This document shows positions 25,171 through 33,466 of a stretch of DNA of 64,000 nucleotides, piece by piece; the first letter of the stretch is position 1, and the number at the start of each line of letters is the position of its first letter. Below the pieces are notes generated by a model. It made no database searches and was not told the origin of the DNA. It saw only the letters and a program-made list of their open reading frames with translations. The stretch comes from Clostridia bacterium. GTDB lineage: Bacteria > Bacillota > Clostridia > Lachnospirales > Lachnospiraceae. The stretch lies in contig CAJTFE010000018.1 in the NCBI GenBank assembly GCA_910575725.1, positions 21,669 through 85,668 on the forward strand. The letters run 5' to 3'. Made by a program: the position numbers and the translations under genes.

Positions 25171-25248
25171 GCTTTATCTATTTCCTGCCAGCGCTATATG
25201 GAAAGCTGTTTATATAAGACGGTACAAGGATAGAGAGAGGATGGAGCA

Positions 25249-25914
25249 GTGGATATTGTTGAGATTTATCATTTAAAAAAATATTTTTGGGAAGGTGTTC
25301 GGCAGATTAAGGCCCTTGACGGGATTGATCTGGCTATTGAGAAGGGGCGGCTGACTGCGATTACCGGGGCTTCCGGGTCAGGGAAAACAACGCTTCTCAA
25401 TACAATTGGAGGATTGTATCGGCCTACCCAGGGAGAGGTCTGGGTTGACGGGATTAATCTGGGGGAATTGTCCGAGGAGCAGCTGACGGTTTTCCGGCGC
25501 AGGAAGGTGGGGTTTGTTTTTCAGGATTATAACTTGATTCCGGAGCTGACGGTTCGGGAGAATATTTTGTTTCCGCTGGCCTTGGACGGGCTGCGGACGG
25601 ATGAGGTTTTTTTTCGGGAGATTGTGGGGCTTTTGGGGCTTGAACCTAGATTGGGCGCTTATTCTTATGAGCTTTCCGGAGGGGAACGGCAGTGTGCGGC
25701 TATAGCGAGGGCTTTGATTACAAGGCCTTCTATTATTTTGGCGGATGAACCGACGGGGAGCCTGGATGTGAGGTCGGGGCAGAATGTGGCTGGGGTTTTG
25801 AAAATGGCGGTGGAGGTGTTTCGGCAGACGGTTGTGATGGTTACGCACAATTTGGAGGCTGCGCAGGTGGCGGAACGGGTGGTGGGGATGAAGGATGGGA
25901 GGGCGGACGATTAG
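25249..25914 (+). CDS. ABC transporter ATP-binding protein (MacB/LolD type)
   Basis: A 221-residue ATPase. Walker A GASGSGKTT is near residue 40, Q-loop VFQDYNL near 90, signature LSGGERQ near 142, Walker [13 protein letters not shown] near 163. GTG 25249 is the likely start; GAGAGAGG lies just upstream. The gene ends inside a perfect palindrome (25909-25960). It is the first of two ATPase genes flanking one permease gene. Confidence 0.9.
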   Translation: MDIVEIYHLKKYFWEGVRQIKALDGIDLAIEKGRLTAITGASGSGKTTLLNTIGGLYRPTQGEVWVDGINLGELSEEQLTVFRRRKVGFVFQDYNLIPELTVRENILFPLALDGLRTDEVFFREIVGLLGLEPRLGAYSYELSGGERQCAAIARALITRPSIILADEPTGSLDVRSGQNVAGVLKMAVEVFRQTVVMVTHNLEAAQVAERVVGMKDGRADD

Positions 25915-25960
25915 GGGCTTTGGCAAAGGCTGCCGTCAGCCTTTGCCAAAGCCCCTAATC
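25909..25960. repeat. Perfect 24-bp palindrome across the ATPase stop codon
   Basis: The arm at 25909-25932 is an exact reverse complement of 25937-25960 with a four-base loop CCGT. The stop codon of the ATPase gene lies in the left arm. No T-run follows, so it is not a typical terminator. Confidence 0.85.
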
Positions 25961-26097
25961 TGGTATTGGAGAGGGTTTGGTACAAAAGTGTGACTTTTGT
26001 GTGCCTTGGGTGTGATGTTTGGGTGGTATGGTGGTATTGGTTGGGGATTAGGAGGGTTGGTGGTGGGCGGGGGAATGGTTATTTGGGAGGGTTGTTT

Positions 26098-28695
26098 ATG
26101 GATGATATGCTGAAGGTTTTGACGAGGCGGAGTTTTGGGGCTGGGAAGGCTCGGAATTTCATGGCGGTTTTGGCGATTGCTTTGACGGCGGTGCTTTTTA
26201 CGGGGATTACGACGATTGTGATTGGGACTTCGCAGTCTTTTACTTTGACGATGCAGATGCAGAAGATGAGCCGGTCGGATGGGGAGCTTCGGTATATGAC
26301 GGAGGATCAGTTTGAGGCTTTGCGGCGGGCGGATTTTGTGAAGGAGGCTGGACTGCGGCTTCCGGTTGGGTTTCTTTCGAATACCAGGCGGCATAATGTG
26401 GAGCTGGATGTGGCGGATGAAATTCAGGCTGGACTGACTTTCTGCCTGCCTGTTTATGGCAGGGCTCCGGAAAGGGCTAATGAGGTGGTGGCCTCGGATG
26501 CGGCCCTGCGTGATCTGGGGGTGGAGCCGGAGGCTGGGGCGGAGATTTTAATTGAGTTTTCGGCTCATGGGAAGGAGTATGCGCTTCCTATGGTGGTTTC
26601 CGGCTGGTATAAGGCGCTTAACGGCCAGATGAGTGTGATGTGGGCAGGGACTGCTTTTCGGGATGCTTATCCGGAGATTTTCCGTTATACGTACGGGGAG
26701 GATCGGGATATGGCCGGGACGTATTTTTCGGATTTTACGGCTCGCAGCGGGGCTGGCTTGGAGAGGAAACTTGCGGATCTGGTTTCTGAGCTTGGCGGTC
26801 AATCGGATGATGTGCAGGCGTCTGATTATCTGCAGGCTGTGGTGAATCAGGTGACGAATGCGCAGCCAAGTTTTTTCCAAGCTGCTGCGGTGGCGTTTTT
26901 CGGCTTGCTGTTTATGGTTTGTGGGTATCTGCTGATTTTTAATGTGTTTGATATTGCCGTTATGCAGGATATCCGCCGTTTTGGACTGTACCGTACGATT
27001 GGCATGAGCCGGAAACAGGTACGTGGAATGGTGAACCGGCAGGCGTTCTGGCTTAGCTGTATGGGGATTCCAGCAGGCCTTTTGATTGGCTTTTTTGCAG
27101 GGAAGGCGGCGCTGCCTTTGATGATGAGTATGGTGGCTACGGAGTATCGGTATCTTTCGGCGGATGTTTCGCCTTCGCCCTTGCTGTTTGTGATTGCGGC
27201 GGCTTTGACGGGGCTGACGGTTTTTGGCAGTACGCGCAAGCCTGTCCGGGTCGCGGCGAATACGCCCCCCATTGAGGCGTTTCGCTATGTGGAGAGCGCC
27301 GGAGGGCGGCGTGCTTCCCGTAAGAGCGCCCTGGGCGCGGATATCCGGCGGCTGGCCTGGTCAAATCTGGGAAGGAACAGACGGCGGACGGCGTTTATTA
27401 TGCTTTCTTTGATGCTGTGTGTGGTGCTTCTCAATTGTGCCGGCACGGCGGCGGACAGTATGGATGTGGAGAAAGAGACGGCTTTTATGATCCGCACGGA
27501 TTTTGCGGTGGTAAATGCAGTCAGCACCAACAATACAAAGGGGTTTGCACACCGATCCGACGGGCTCCGGCCTGAGACGATTGCAGAGATTGCCGCCAGG
27601 CCCGGTGTTACCGGGGGCTCTGTAATCTACAAGAATACAGCGGAGGATGGGGATGTCACGTATGATTTTGATTTCGGCCGTGCTATGACGGGGGAAACCT
27701 TTGTGAATGATTACAGTGGGCTTACCTTTGGCTTTGACGAGGTCTATAACAGACACGGCCTTGGAAATGATGGGCGTTTTATTTGTAATGTGTATGGGAT
27801 GGAGGAGACGGCCCTTTCCCGGATGGATCTGCGTGAGGGGGAGACAGATGCCCATGGGCTTTATGAGAAAATGTCCCGGGGAGAGGGCGTTTTGGCTGGC
27901 GTTCCTGTAGAACGAAGGGATATGTCTCTGCTGCCGATTTTAGATCTGGTGGAAGTGGGCGATGTGATTACGGTTTACAAAAAAGGTGTGCCGGTGATGG
28001 AACTGCCGGTGCTGGCAAAAGCGGCTCTTTCCAGTGACGATGAGGAGATTGGCTATACGGTAAACGGCGTCAATGAGGTTGGGGGAGACAGCCTGTTTTT
28101 ATACCTTCCGGCCAGTGTTTATGAGGAGCTTTATGAGGAACCGACGGTTTACAAGTATTCCTTTGATGTGGAAGAGGGGTATGAGGAGGAGATGACGGCG
28201 TTTTTGGAGGAGTTTATGGAGCATACAGACTCGGATATCAATTATCTTTCGGCCAGGGCTGCCCGTGAAAGCTCCAAGGGGACGCAGAGGATGATTCGTT
28301 TTGTGGGCGGATTTGTAGGGCTGATTTTCGGCTTGGCCGGGGTGCTGAACCTGATGAATACCATCATTACCACTATTTTGACCCGCCGCCATGAGTTTGC
28401 GGCCATGGAGAGTGTAGGCATGACCAGGGGGCAGCTGACGAAAATGATGGTGTATGAGGGTGTTTATTATGCGGCCGTGGCTTGTGTTCTGGGTGTGATT
28501 CTGGCGGCGGTATTGGATCTGACCTTGGTGAAGGGGCTGGTGGATTCGATGTGGCAGTTTACCTTCCATTTTACACTGGCGCCGGCTCTGGCAGCCTGTG
28601 CTGTCCTGCTGCTTGTATCAGCGGTTGTTCCGGTTTTGGCTCTGCGCTGTTTTCACAAGGGCAGTATTGTGGAGCTGCTTCGTATGGCGGAGTAA
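26098..28695 (+). CDS. ABC transporter permease (FtsX/MacB-like, two-domain)
   Basis: An 865-residue membrane protein. One helix lies near residues 20-40, a large extracellular domain follows to about 260, then three helices (about 265-400), a central helix near 440, a second extracellular domain (about 470-740) and three C-terminal helices, i.e. two FtsX-type units. Substrates of such permeases are commonly antimicrobial peptides or lipids. ATG 26098 is chosen for GGAGG at 26086-26090; the upstream frame to 25966 reads a G/T-rich stretch and is not protein-like. Codon use is strongly biased to G- and T-ending codons. Confidence 0.88.
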   Translation: MDDMLKVLTRRSFGAGKARNFMAVLAIALTAVLFTGITTIVIGTSQSFTLTMQMQKMSRSDGELRYMTEDQFEALRRADFVKEAGLRLPVGFLSNTRRHNVELDVADEIQAGLTFCLPVYGRAPERANEVVASDAALRDLGVEPEAGAEILIEFSAHGKEYALPMVVSGWYKALNGQMSVMWAGTAFRDAYPEIFRYTYGEDRDMAGTYFSDFTARSGAGLERKLADLVSELGGQSDDVQASDYLQAVVNQVTNAQPSFFQAAAVAFFGLLFMVCGYLLIFNVFDIAVMQDIRRFGLYRTIGMSRKQVRGMVNRQAFWLSCMGIPAGLLIGFFAGKAALPLMMSMVATEYRYLSADVSPSPLLFVIAAALTGLTVFGSTRKPVRVAANTPPIEAFRYVESAGGRRASRKSALGADIRRLAWSNLGRNRRRTAFIMLSLMLCVVLLNCAGTAADSMDVEKETAFMIRTDFAVVNAVSTNNTKGFAHRSDGLRPETIAEIAARPGVTGGSVIYKNTAEDGDVTYDFDFGRAMTGETFVNDYSGLTFGFDEVYNRHGLGNDGRFICNVYGMEETALSRMDLREGETDAHGLYEKMSRGEGVLAGVPVERRDMSLLPILDLVEVGDVITVYKKGVPVMELPVLAKAALSSDDEEIGYTVNGVNEVGGDSLFLYLPASVYEELYEEPTVYKYSFDVEEGYEEEMTAFLEEFMEHTDSDINYLSARAARESSKGTQRMIRFVGGFVGLIFGLAGVLNLMNTIITTILTRRHEFAAMESVGMTRGQLTKMMVYEGVYYAAVACVLGVILAAVLDLTLVKGLVDSMWQFTFHFTLAPALAACAVLLLVSAVVPVLALRCFHKGSIVELLRMAE

Positions 28696-28748
28696 AGTGG
28701 TTATTGTTTACGTGCCACTGTTCCGCAAGGTGAGAAAGGGGAAAAATA

Positions 28749-29417
28749 ATGGAGAGTATTTTAAGGGCGGCTGGCCTTAAGAAGTATTATGGAAGCGGCG
28801 ATACCCAGGTCCGCGCCTTGGACGGGGTGGATCTGGAAATTGAACAAGGGACATTTACTGCCATTATCGGCACATCGGGAAGCGGAAAGTCTACCCTGCT
28901 GAATATGCTTGGGGGATTGGATATTCCTACAGAGGGAAGTGTGCGGATCGGCGGCACGGAGCTTGCCGGGCTGAACCGGGATGAGGCGACGGTTTTCCGG
29001 CGGAAGCAGATAGGCTTTGTTTTTCAGAATTACAATCTGATTCCGGTTTTGACGGTGTGGGAGAATATAGTCTTTCCCCTGTCTCTGGATGGGCAGAAGC
29101 CGGATCGGGCTTTTGTGGAAAAGGTAGTGAAGCTTCTGGGACTGGAGGATAAGCTTGACAGCCTGCCGGGGCACCTTTCCGGCGGACAGCAGCAGCGCGT
29201 GGCCATTGCAAGGGCGATGGCTTCGAAACCCTCTATTATTTTGGCGGATGAGCCTACGGGCAATCTGGATTCCAAGACCAGCGATGATGTGATTGGGCTC
29301 TTGAAGATGACCAGCGAGGAATTTGGGCAGACGATTGTGATGATTACTCACAATCCGGAGATTGCACAGATGGCGGATCGGATTGTGCGGATTGAGGATG
29401 GGCGGATTGTGGCATAG
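28749..29417 (+). CDS. ABC transporter ATP-binding protein (MacB/LolD type)
   Basis: A 222-residue ATPase with Walker [10 protein letters not shown] near residue 40, VFQNYNL near 90, the canonical signature LSGGQQQR near 142 and Walker [13 protein letters not shown] near 163. It is a paralogue of the ATPase on the other side of the permease gene but keeps the standard signature where that one has LSGGERQ. Which ATPase powers the permease, or whether both do as a heterodimer, cannot be told from sequence. A terminator follows at 29463-29507. Confidence 0.92.
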   Translation: MESILRAAGLKKYYGSGDTQVRALDGVDLEIEQGTFTAIIGTSGSGKSTLLNMLGGLDIPTEGSVRIGGTELAGLNRDEATVFRRKQIGFVFQNYNLIPVLTVWENIVFPLSLDGQKPDRAFVEKVVKLLGLEDKLDSLPGHLSGGQQQRVAIARAMASKPSIILADEPTGNLDSKTSDDVIGLLKMTSEEFGQTIVMITHNPEIAQMADRIVRIEDGRIVA

Positions 29418-29462
29418 GGAGAGCCTGTGAGGATATGGCGGATAAGTGAATAAGAATTTTGG

Positions 29463-29507
29463 ATACCCCCAATGGATAGGAGATCGTTTCCTGTAAATTG
29501 GGGGTAT
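29463..29507 (+). terminator. Terminator after the ABC module
   Basis: ATACCCCCAAT (29463-29473) and ATTGGGGGTAT (29497-29507) form an exact 11-bp stem with an inner AGGAGA/TTTCCT pairing. Confidence 0.8.
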
Positions 29508-29608
29508 GTGTTTGCCATGGGCGGGATTTTGGGATAAAATAGGATTTAAATTTATTTTTTTATTGAAAACTGTAACGAACCCTCTTTTTTTAACACCTAT
29601 TTATGAAA

Positions 29609-29739
29609 ATGCACAAAAAACATGTGCAGATCAAGGAAACACCCTGCGGGTATACCTATATGCACAAAAAACATGTGCAGATTAAGGAAACACCCTACGG
29701 GTATACCTATATGCACAAAAAACATGTGCAGATTAAGGA
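29609..29739 (+). repeat. Tandem 51-bp repeats (2.5 units) ahead of the third ECF sigma gene
   Basis: Units start at 29609, 29660 and 29711. Each has a hairpin TGCACA...TGTGCA and a second one around ACCCTNCGGGT. Units differ by one or two bases. The 51-base length keeps one frame open (17-residue units), in frame with the sigma gene, but the sigma start with a good ribosome site is downstream at 29756. Confidence 0.9.
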
Positions 29740-29755
29740 AAGGAGGATACGGAAA

Positions 29756-30244
29756 ATGGAGTCTCTTGAGGAAATCTATCAGAAGCATGCTCAGACCGTG
29801 TATGCGTTTTTGCTGAGCAGAACCCGGAATCAGGATTTGGCGGAGGAATTGACCCAGGAGACATTCTTCCAGGCTGTCAGAACCATTGATACCTTCCGGG
29901 GCGATAGTAAGCTCTCCACCTGGCTGTGCGGAATTGCCAGAAATCTCTGGCTTGCACACCTCAGAGAGAGCCGCAGGACACAGCCCTTGGAGGAAACGGC
30001 AGATATGGCAAAAGCCTCCTCACCGGAGGAAGAGCTAAGCCTTCAGTGGGACAATCTGGAGATCCTAAAGCTGCTTCACGGCCTGAAGGAGCCGGCCCGG
30101 GAGGTTATGTATCTGCGGCTGATTGGAAATCTCACCTTTGGACAGATTGGAGAGATTATGGGAAAGAGTGAAAACTGGGCCCGGGTGAATTTTTACCGGG
30201 GAAAAGAAATTATTAGAAGGGAGGCAGAGAAGCATGAAACATAG
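29756..30244 (+). CDS. ECF-type RNA polymerase sigma factor
   Basis: A 162-residue ECF sigma. Region 2 lies at residues 10-70 (QDLAEELTQETFFQAVRTIDTFRG, then STWLCGIARNLW) and region 4 at 105-155 (PAREVMYLRLIGNLTFGQIGEIMGKSENWARVNFYRG). ATG 29756 is chosen because AAAGGAGG lies at 29739-29746. It overlaps the zinc-finger anti-sigma gene by 11 bases, so the pair is coupled. A run near 29570 (TGTAACGAAC) resembles the -35 element of self-regulated ECF promoters, but a -10 could not be fixed. Confidence 0.92.
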   Translation: MESLEEIYQKHAQTVYAFLLSRTRNQDLAEELTQETFFQAVRTIDTFRGDSKLSTWLCGIARNLWLAHLRESRRTQPLEETADMAKASSPEEELSLQWDNLEILKLLHGLKEPAREVMYLRLIGNLTFGQIGEIMGKSENWARVNFYRGKEIIRREAEKHET

Positions 30245-30692
30245 CATTTCCTGTGCGATGGCACGAGATCTGGCTCCGCTGTATGCGGAAAACCTTGTAT
30301 CCGGGGAGACCAGGGGAGAGCTTGAGGCACATTTAAAGACCTGTGAATCGTGCAGAGCCTATTATCAGAGAATTACAGAGAAAATGGAGGGGGATTCTAT
30401 GGAAACGGCAAGACAGGAAGCAATGGAAATTGATTATATGAAACGGATACGGGCATATCAGAGAACCAACGCCATTCTGGGGGGGATTGTAAGCTTCTTA
30501 CTGGGGATGCTTCTGCCTGTCGGGTTTCTTGGATTGTCTGTATTTGTGATGCAGAGCGGATTCAGCGATTACCATTGGGCCCGCCTGCAGTTGATGTGGC
30601 CCATAGTGCTTTTGCGGATGGCGGTGTCGGGGATTGTGGTATGTCTTATTTATTGTGGGGTGAATCGGATGCTTCGCAGGAAATTTTCTTAA
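30234..30692 (+). CDS. Zinc-finger (zf-HC2) anti-sigma factor
   Basis: A 152-residue membrane anti-sigma. The zinc motif is C7...H33-x3-C37-x2-C40 (HLKTCESC), the ZAS pattern that clamps ECF sigma factors. Two hydrophobic helices follow (about residues 80-105 and 120-143). It overlaps the sigma gene. Release of the sigma would follow an envelope signal; the adjacent BceRS-AB-like cluster is a plausible regulon member. Confidence 0.88.
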   Translation: MKHSISCAMARDLAPLYAENLVSGETRGELEAHLKTCESCRAYYQRITEKMEGDSMETARQEAMEIDYMKRIRAYQRTNAILGGIVSFLLGMLLPVGFLGLSVFVMQSGFSDYHWARLQLMWPIVLLRMAVSGIVVCLIYCGVNRMLRRKFS

Positions 30693-30744
30693 AAGCCAGG
30701 GGATATTTTCATTTTCGTCCTAGAGCCGAAGCTAAGCCTTTCAC

Positions 30745-30772
30745 TTGCACAAACTTGGGAACGTGTTATACT
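30745..30772 (+). promoter_or_regulatory. Promoter of the BceRS-AB-like operon
   Basis: TTGCAC (30745-30750), a 16-base spacer and TATACT (30767-30772), about 50 bases before the regulator start. Confidence 0.65.
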
Positions 30773-30820
30773 AAAACAGAAAATAATTTACAAGAAGAAA
30801 GCAGGGGAACGGAGATTATA

Positions 30821-31510
30821 ATGAGGAAAATATTGATTGTAGAGGACGACGAAAAGCTCTGCCGTGAGCTTGGGACTTTTTTGACAAATAACGGCTGCCA
30901 GGCGGAAAGCCTGCCGGAAGGGGACTATACGGTGGCGGCGATTCTGGAAGCCAAGCCGGATCTGGTTCTTTTGGATCTGGGGCTTCCGGGGACGGACGGC
31001 CTGTATCTCTGCCGTGAGCTTCGAAAAACCTGTGAGCTTCCGGTGATTGTGATCACCAGCCAGGATACCCAGATGGCGGAGCTTATGAGCATGAGCCAGG
31101 GAGCAGATGATTTTGTCACAAAGCCCTTTCACCTCCAGATTCTGCTGGCGCGGATAGAGGCCGTCCTAAAACGGGTTTACCGTGAACCGGTTGTGAAGGA
31201 ACAGCAGCAGCTTGGGGCCTTTACCCTGGATGTGGCCAAAGCCGTTATTGCCTCGAAGGAGGGGAGCGCGGAGCTGACCAAAAATGAACTGCGGATTCTG
31301 GACTGCCTTGCCCGCCGCCGGAATGAGATTGTGTCAAGAGACGATCTCATTTCCCATCTGTGGGACAGCGAGCTTTTTGTGGACGACAATACCCTGACGG
31401 TCAATATGACCCGTCTTCGGGGAAAACTGGAGGCAATCGGAGTCCGGAATGTGATTCAGACAAAGAGAGGATTGGGGTACGTGCTGTTATGCGATACGGA
31501 GTCTATGTAA
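30821..31510 (+). CDS. OmpR-family response regulator (BceR-like)
   Basis: A 229-residue regulator with phospho-Asp in LLDLGLPGTDG (about D51), TKPF near 101 and a winged helix at the end (NELRILDCLARRRNE...TKRGLGYVL). ATG 30821 is preferred; upstream in-frame sequence overlaps the end of the anti-sigma gene. It overlaps the kinase gene by 22 bases. It fits the BceR group, which activates peptide-detoxification ABC transporters. Confidence 0.92.
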   Translation: MRKILIVEDDEKLCRELGTFLTNNGCQAESLPEGDYTVAAILEAKPDLVLLDLGLPGTDGLYLCRELRKTCELPVIVITSQDTQMAELMSMSQGADDFVTKPFHLQILLARIEAVLKRVYREPVVKEQQQLGAFTLDVAKAVIASKEGSAELTKNELRILDCLARRRNEIVSRDDLISHLWDSELFVDDNTLTVNMTRLRGKLEAIGVRNVIQTKRGLGYVLLCDTESM

Positions 31511-32502
31511 GAGAGCGTGTGGGACAGATTTTATTTGTGAGCGGTGTGCTTGCCACGGTGGAGATTTTTCTTCTTACAGTCCGGGCAAGCCTTTGGATCG
31601 GCATATATACGGCCCTTTGTTTTTATGGGACGTATTTTCTGGTTTCCTGGCAGGAATTTCGCAGGGAGAAGATTTATTTTCGGAATATAATGGAAAGCAT
31701 TGAGGGCCTTGATAAAAAATATCTTTTGCCGGAAATGCTTGGATACCCGGCAAACCAGGAGGAACGGATGCTAAAAGAGCTTCTGGAGGCTCTGGGAAAG
31801 TCCATGGCGGATCATGTGAATTATTACAAAAATGCGGAACAGGAATACAAGGAATACATTGAACTGTGGATTCACGAGGTAAAAACGCCCATTGCCGCAG
31901 GAAAATTGATGGTAGAGAATCACCAGACGGAAAATGCAAGGGAATTGGAGGCGGAGCTTGAGCGGATAGAGGACTATACGGAGCAGGCTCTTTTCTATGC
32001 CCGGAGCGCTCATGTGGAGAAGGATTATCTCATCCGCCGGGTGAAGCTGAAAGACCTTGTGACCTGGGCGGTAAAAAGGAACAAACGGGCCTTGATTGCG
32101 AAACGTGCTTCCATTGAGATGAATGGGCTTGAAACCGTTGTGTACAGCGATGAGAAATGGCTTGCTTTTATACTGAATCAGATTTTGTCCAATAGTGTGA
32201 AGTATGGGGATAAAGAGACCTTGAAGCTCTCCTTTACGGGAAATGAGGAGCAGGAGCAGGTTACGCTTGCCATAAGGGACAATGGACGGGGGATTAAGAG
32301 CAGGGATTTGGACCGGGTATTTGAGAAGGGTTTTACGGGCAGCAGGGAAAGACAGGCAAGGCAGGCCACGGGACTGGGGCTCTATCTCTGCAAGAAGCTG
32401 TGCGGCCGGCTGGGGCACGGGATTGAGATTGCTTCCACGGAAGGGGAGGGCTGTGAGGTAAGGCTTATTTTTCCCCGGGGGAGCTATGCGGATGTAATAT
32501 AA
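31489..32502 (+). CDS. Intramembrane-sensing histidine kinase (BceS-like)
   Basis: A 337-residue kinase with two N-terminal helices (about residues 14-33 and 36-56) and a very short outer loop, the hallmark of BceS-type kinases that sense through their partner transporter. The His box is WIHEVKTPIAAGKL near residue 128 and the ATPase domain has NQILSNSVKYG and GRGIKSRDL. Start ATG 31489 lies inside the regulator gene, in a different frame. Confidence 0.92.
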   Translation: MRYGVYVRERVGQILFVSGVLATVEIFLLTVRASLWIGIYTALCFYGTYFLVSWQEFRREKIYFRNIMESIEGLDKKYLLPEMLGYPANQEERMLKELLEALGKSMADHVNYYKNAEQEYKEYIELWIHEVKTPIAAGKLMVENHQTENARELEAELERIEDYTEQALFYARSAHVEKDYLIRRVKLKDLVTWAVKRNKRALIAKRASIEMNGLETVVYSDEKWLAFILNQILSNSVKYGDKETLKLSFTGNEEQEQVTLAIRDNGRGIKSRDLDRVFEKGFTGSRERQARQATGLGLYLCKKLCGRLGHGIEIASTEGEGCEVRLIFPRGSYADVI

Positions 32503-32626
32503 AAGGCAAAGCTTACGAAAATGAAAGGCAGGAGTAAGGAACTTCGATGGTACGAAGAGAGGAAGCTTCCTATAATCAGAGTATGAAATATTTCAGAAGC
32601 TTCAAAAAACGAAAACAGCGCCGGCC

Positions 32627-32674
32627 GGTAAAGTCGAAGCAGCTTTACCCTTTAGTGCCGTCGCGCAGCGACTT
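32627..32674. repeat. GTAAAGTCG hairpin element (family C, copy 2)
   Basis: GGTAAAG (32627-32633) pairs with CTTTACC, then follow CCTTTAGTGC and the hairpin GTCGC-GCA-GCGAC. The 34 bases ending here match the end of copy 1 (near 17472-17505) with a single mismatch. It lacks the inner arm of copy 1. It lies just ahead of the ribosome site of the ATPase gene. Confidence 0.8.
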
Positions 32675-32698
32675 TTAATAAAAGGAGTGAGACGTACC

Positions 32699-33466
32699 AT
32701 GAGTGTAATTTTAAGTGTCAGCAATATTGAAAAATATTACGGAAGCAAGGGAAGCGTCACCAAGGCCATCGACAATATCAGCTTCCAGGTTGAGTCCGGC
32801 GAGTTTGTGGGAATTATGGGGGCCAGCGGAAGCGGAAAGACCACCCTTTTAAACTGCATTTCCACCATTGACCGGGTAACAAGCGGAGAGATCAGGGTAG
32901 GAGGGAAGGATATCACAAAGCTTCGGGGCAGTGCCCTGAACAAATTCCGCAGGGAGGAGCTAGGCTTTGTGTTCCAGGATTTCCACCTTCTGGATACCTT
33001 GACGGTCTATGAAAATATCGCCCTGGCCCTCTCCATCCGGCGTGTGGCGCCGGGGAAGATTGAGAAGCGTGTCCGTGAGGCTGCGGCAAGGCTTGGGATC
33101 TCCGGGATTTTAAATAAATATCCATACCAGATCTCCGGCGGCGAGAAGCAGAGAACGGCTTCTGCCCGGGCAATGATTGGAGACCCAAAGCTGATTCTGG
33201 CCGACGAGCCCACGGGTGCGCTGGATTCCAGGGCATCCCGTATGCTGCTTAAGTGCTTTGAGGAGATGAACGGGAAGCTTGGGGCTACGATTCTTATGGT
33301 AACCCACGATGCTTTTACGGCAAGCTATGCCTCGCGCATCCTCTTTATCAAGGATGGCGGGATTTTTACGGAAATCTGTCGGGGAGAAGAGGACAGGAAG
33401 AGCTTTTTCGGCCAGATTATTGATGTGGTTACGCTGCTGGGAGGTGATTTAAATGATGCTGTTTAA
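32699..33466 (+). CDS. ABC transporter ATP-binding protein (BceA-like)
   Basis: A 255-residue ATPase with Walker A GASGSGKTT near residue 40, VFQDFHL near 92, signature ISGGEKQR near 145 and Walker [13 protein letters not shown] near 165. It overlaps the start of the permease gene by 14 bases. ATG 32699 follows AAAGGAG at 32680-32686; GTG 32687 is too close to that site. Together with the next gene it forms a bacitracin/lantibiotic-type resistance transporter. Confidence 0.93.
   Translation: MSVILSVSNIEKYYGSKGSVTKAIDNISFQVESGEFVGIMGASGSGKTTLLNCISTIDRVTSGEIRVGGKDITKLRGSALNKFRREELGFVFQDFHLLDTLTVYENIALALSIRRVAPGKIEKRVREAAARLGISGILNKYPYQISGGEKQRTASARAMIGDPKLILADEPTGALDSRASRMLLKCFEEMNGKLGATILMVTHDAFTASYASRILFIKDGGIFTEICRGEEDRKSFFGQIIDVVTLLGGDLNDAV

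Noticed and set aside
25966..26097. Extra 44-residue N-terminus of the 26-kb permease
   Set aside because: The sequence is Gly/Trp/Val-rich, translated from the G/T-rich stretch; a good ribosome site lies just before ATG 26098.
29603..29755. Extended N-terminus of the third ECF sigma made of 17-residue repeats
   Set aside because: AAAGGAGG at 29739-29746 fits ATG 29756, where sigma homology begins. The upstream ATG lacks a clear ribosome site. Kept only as a possibility in the findings.
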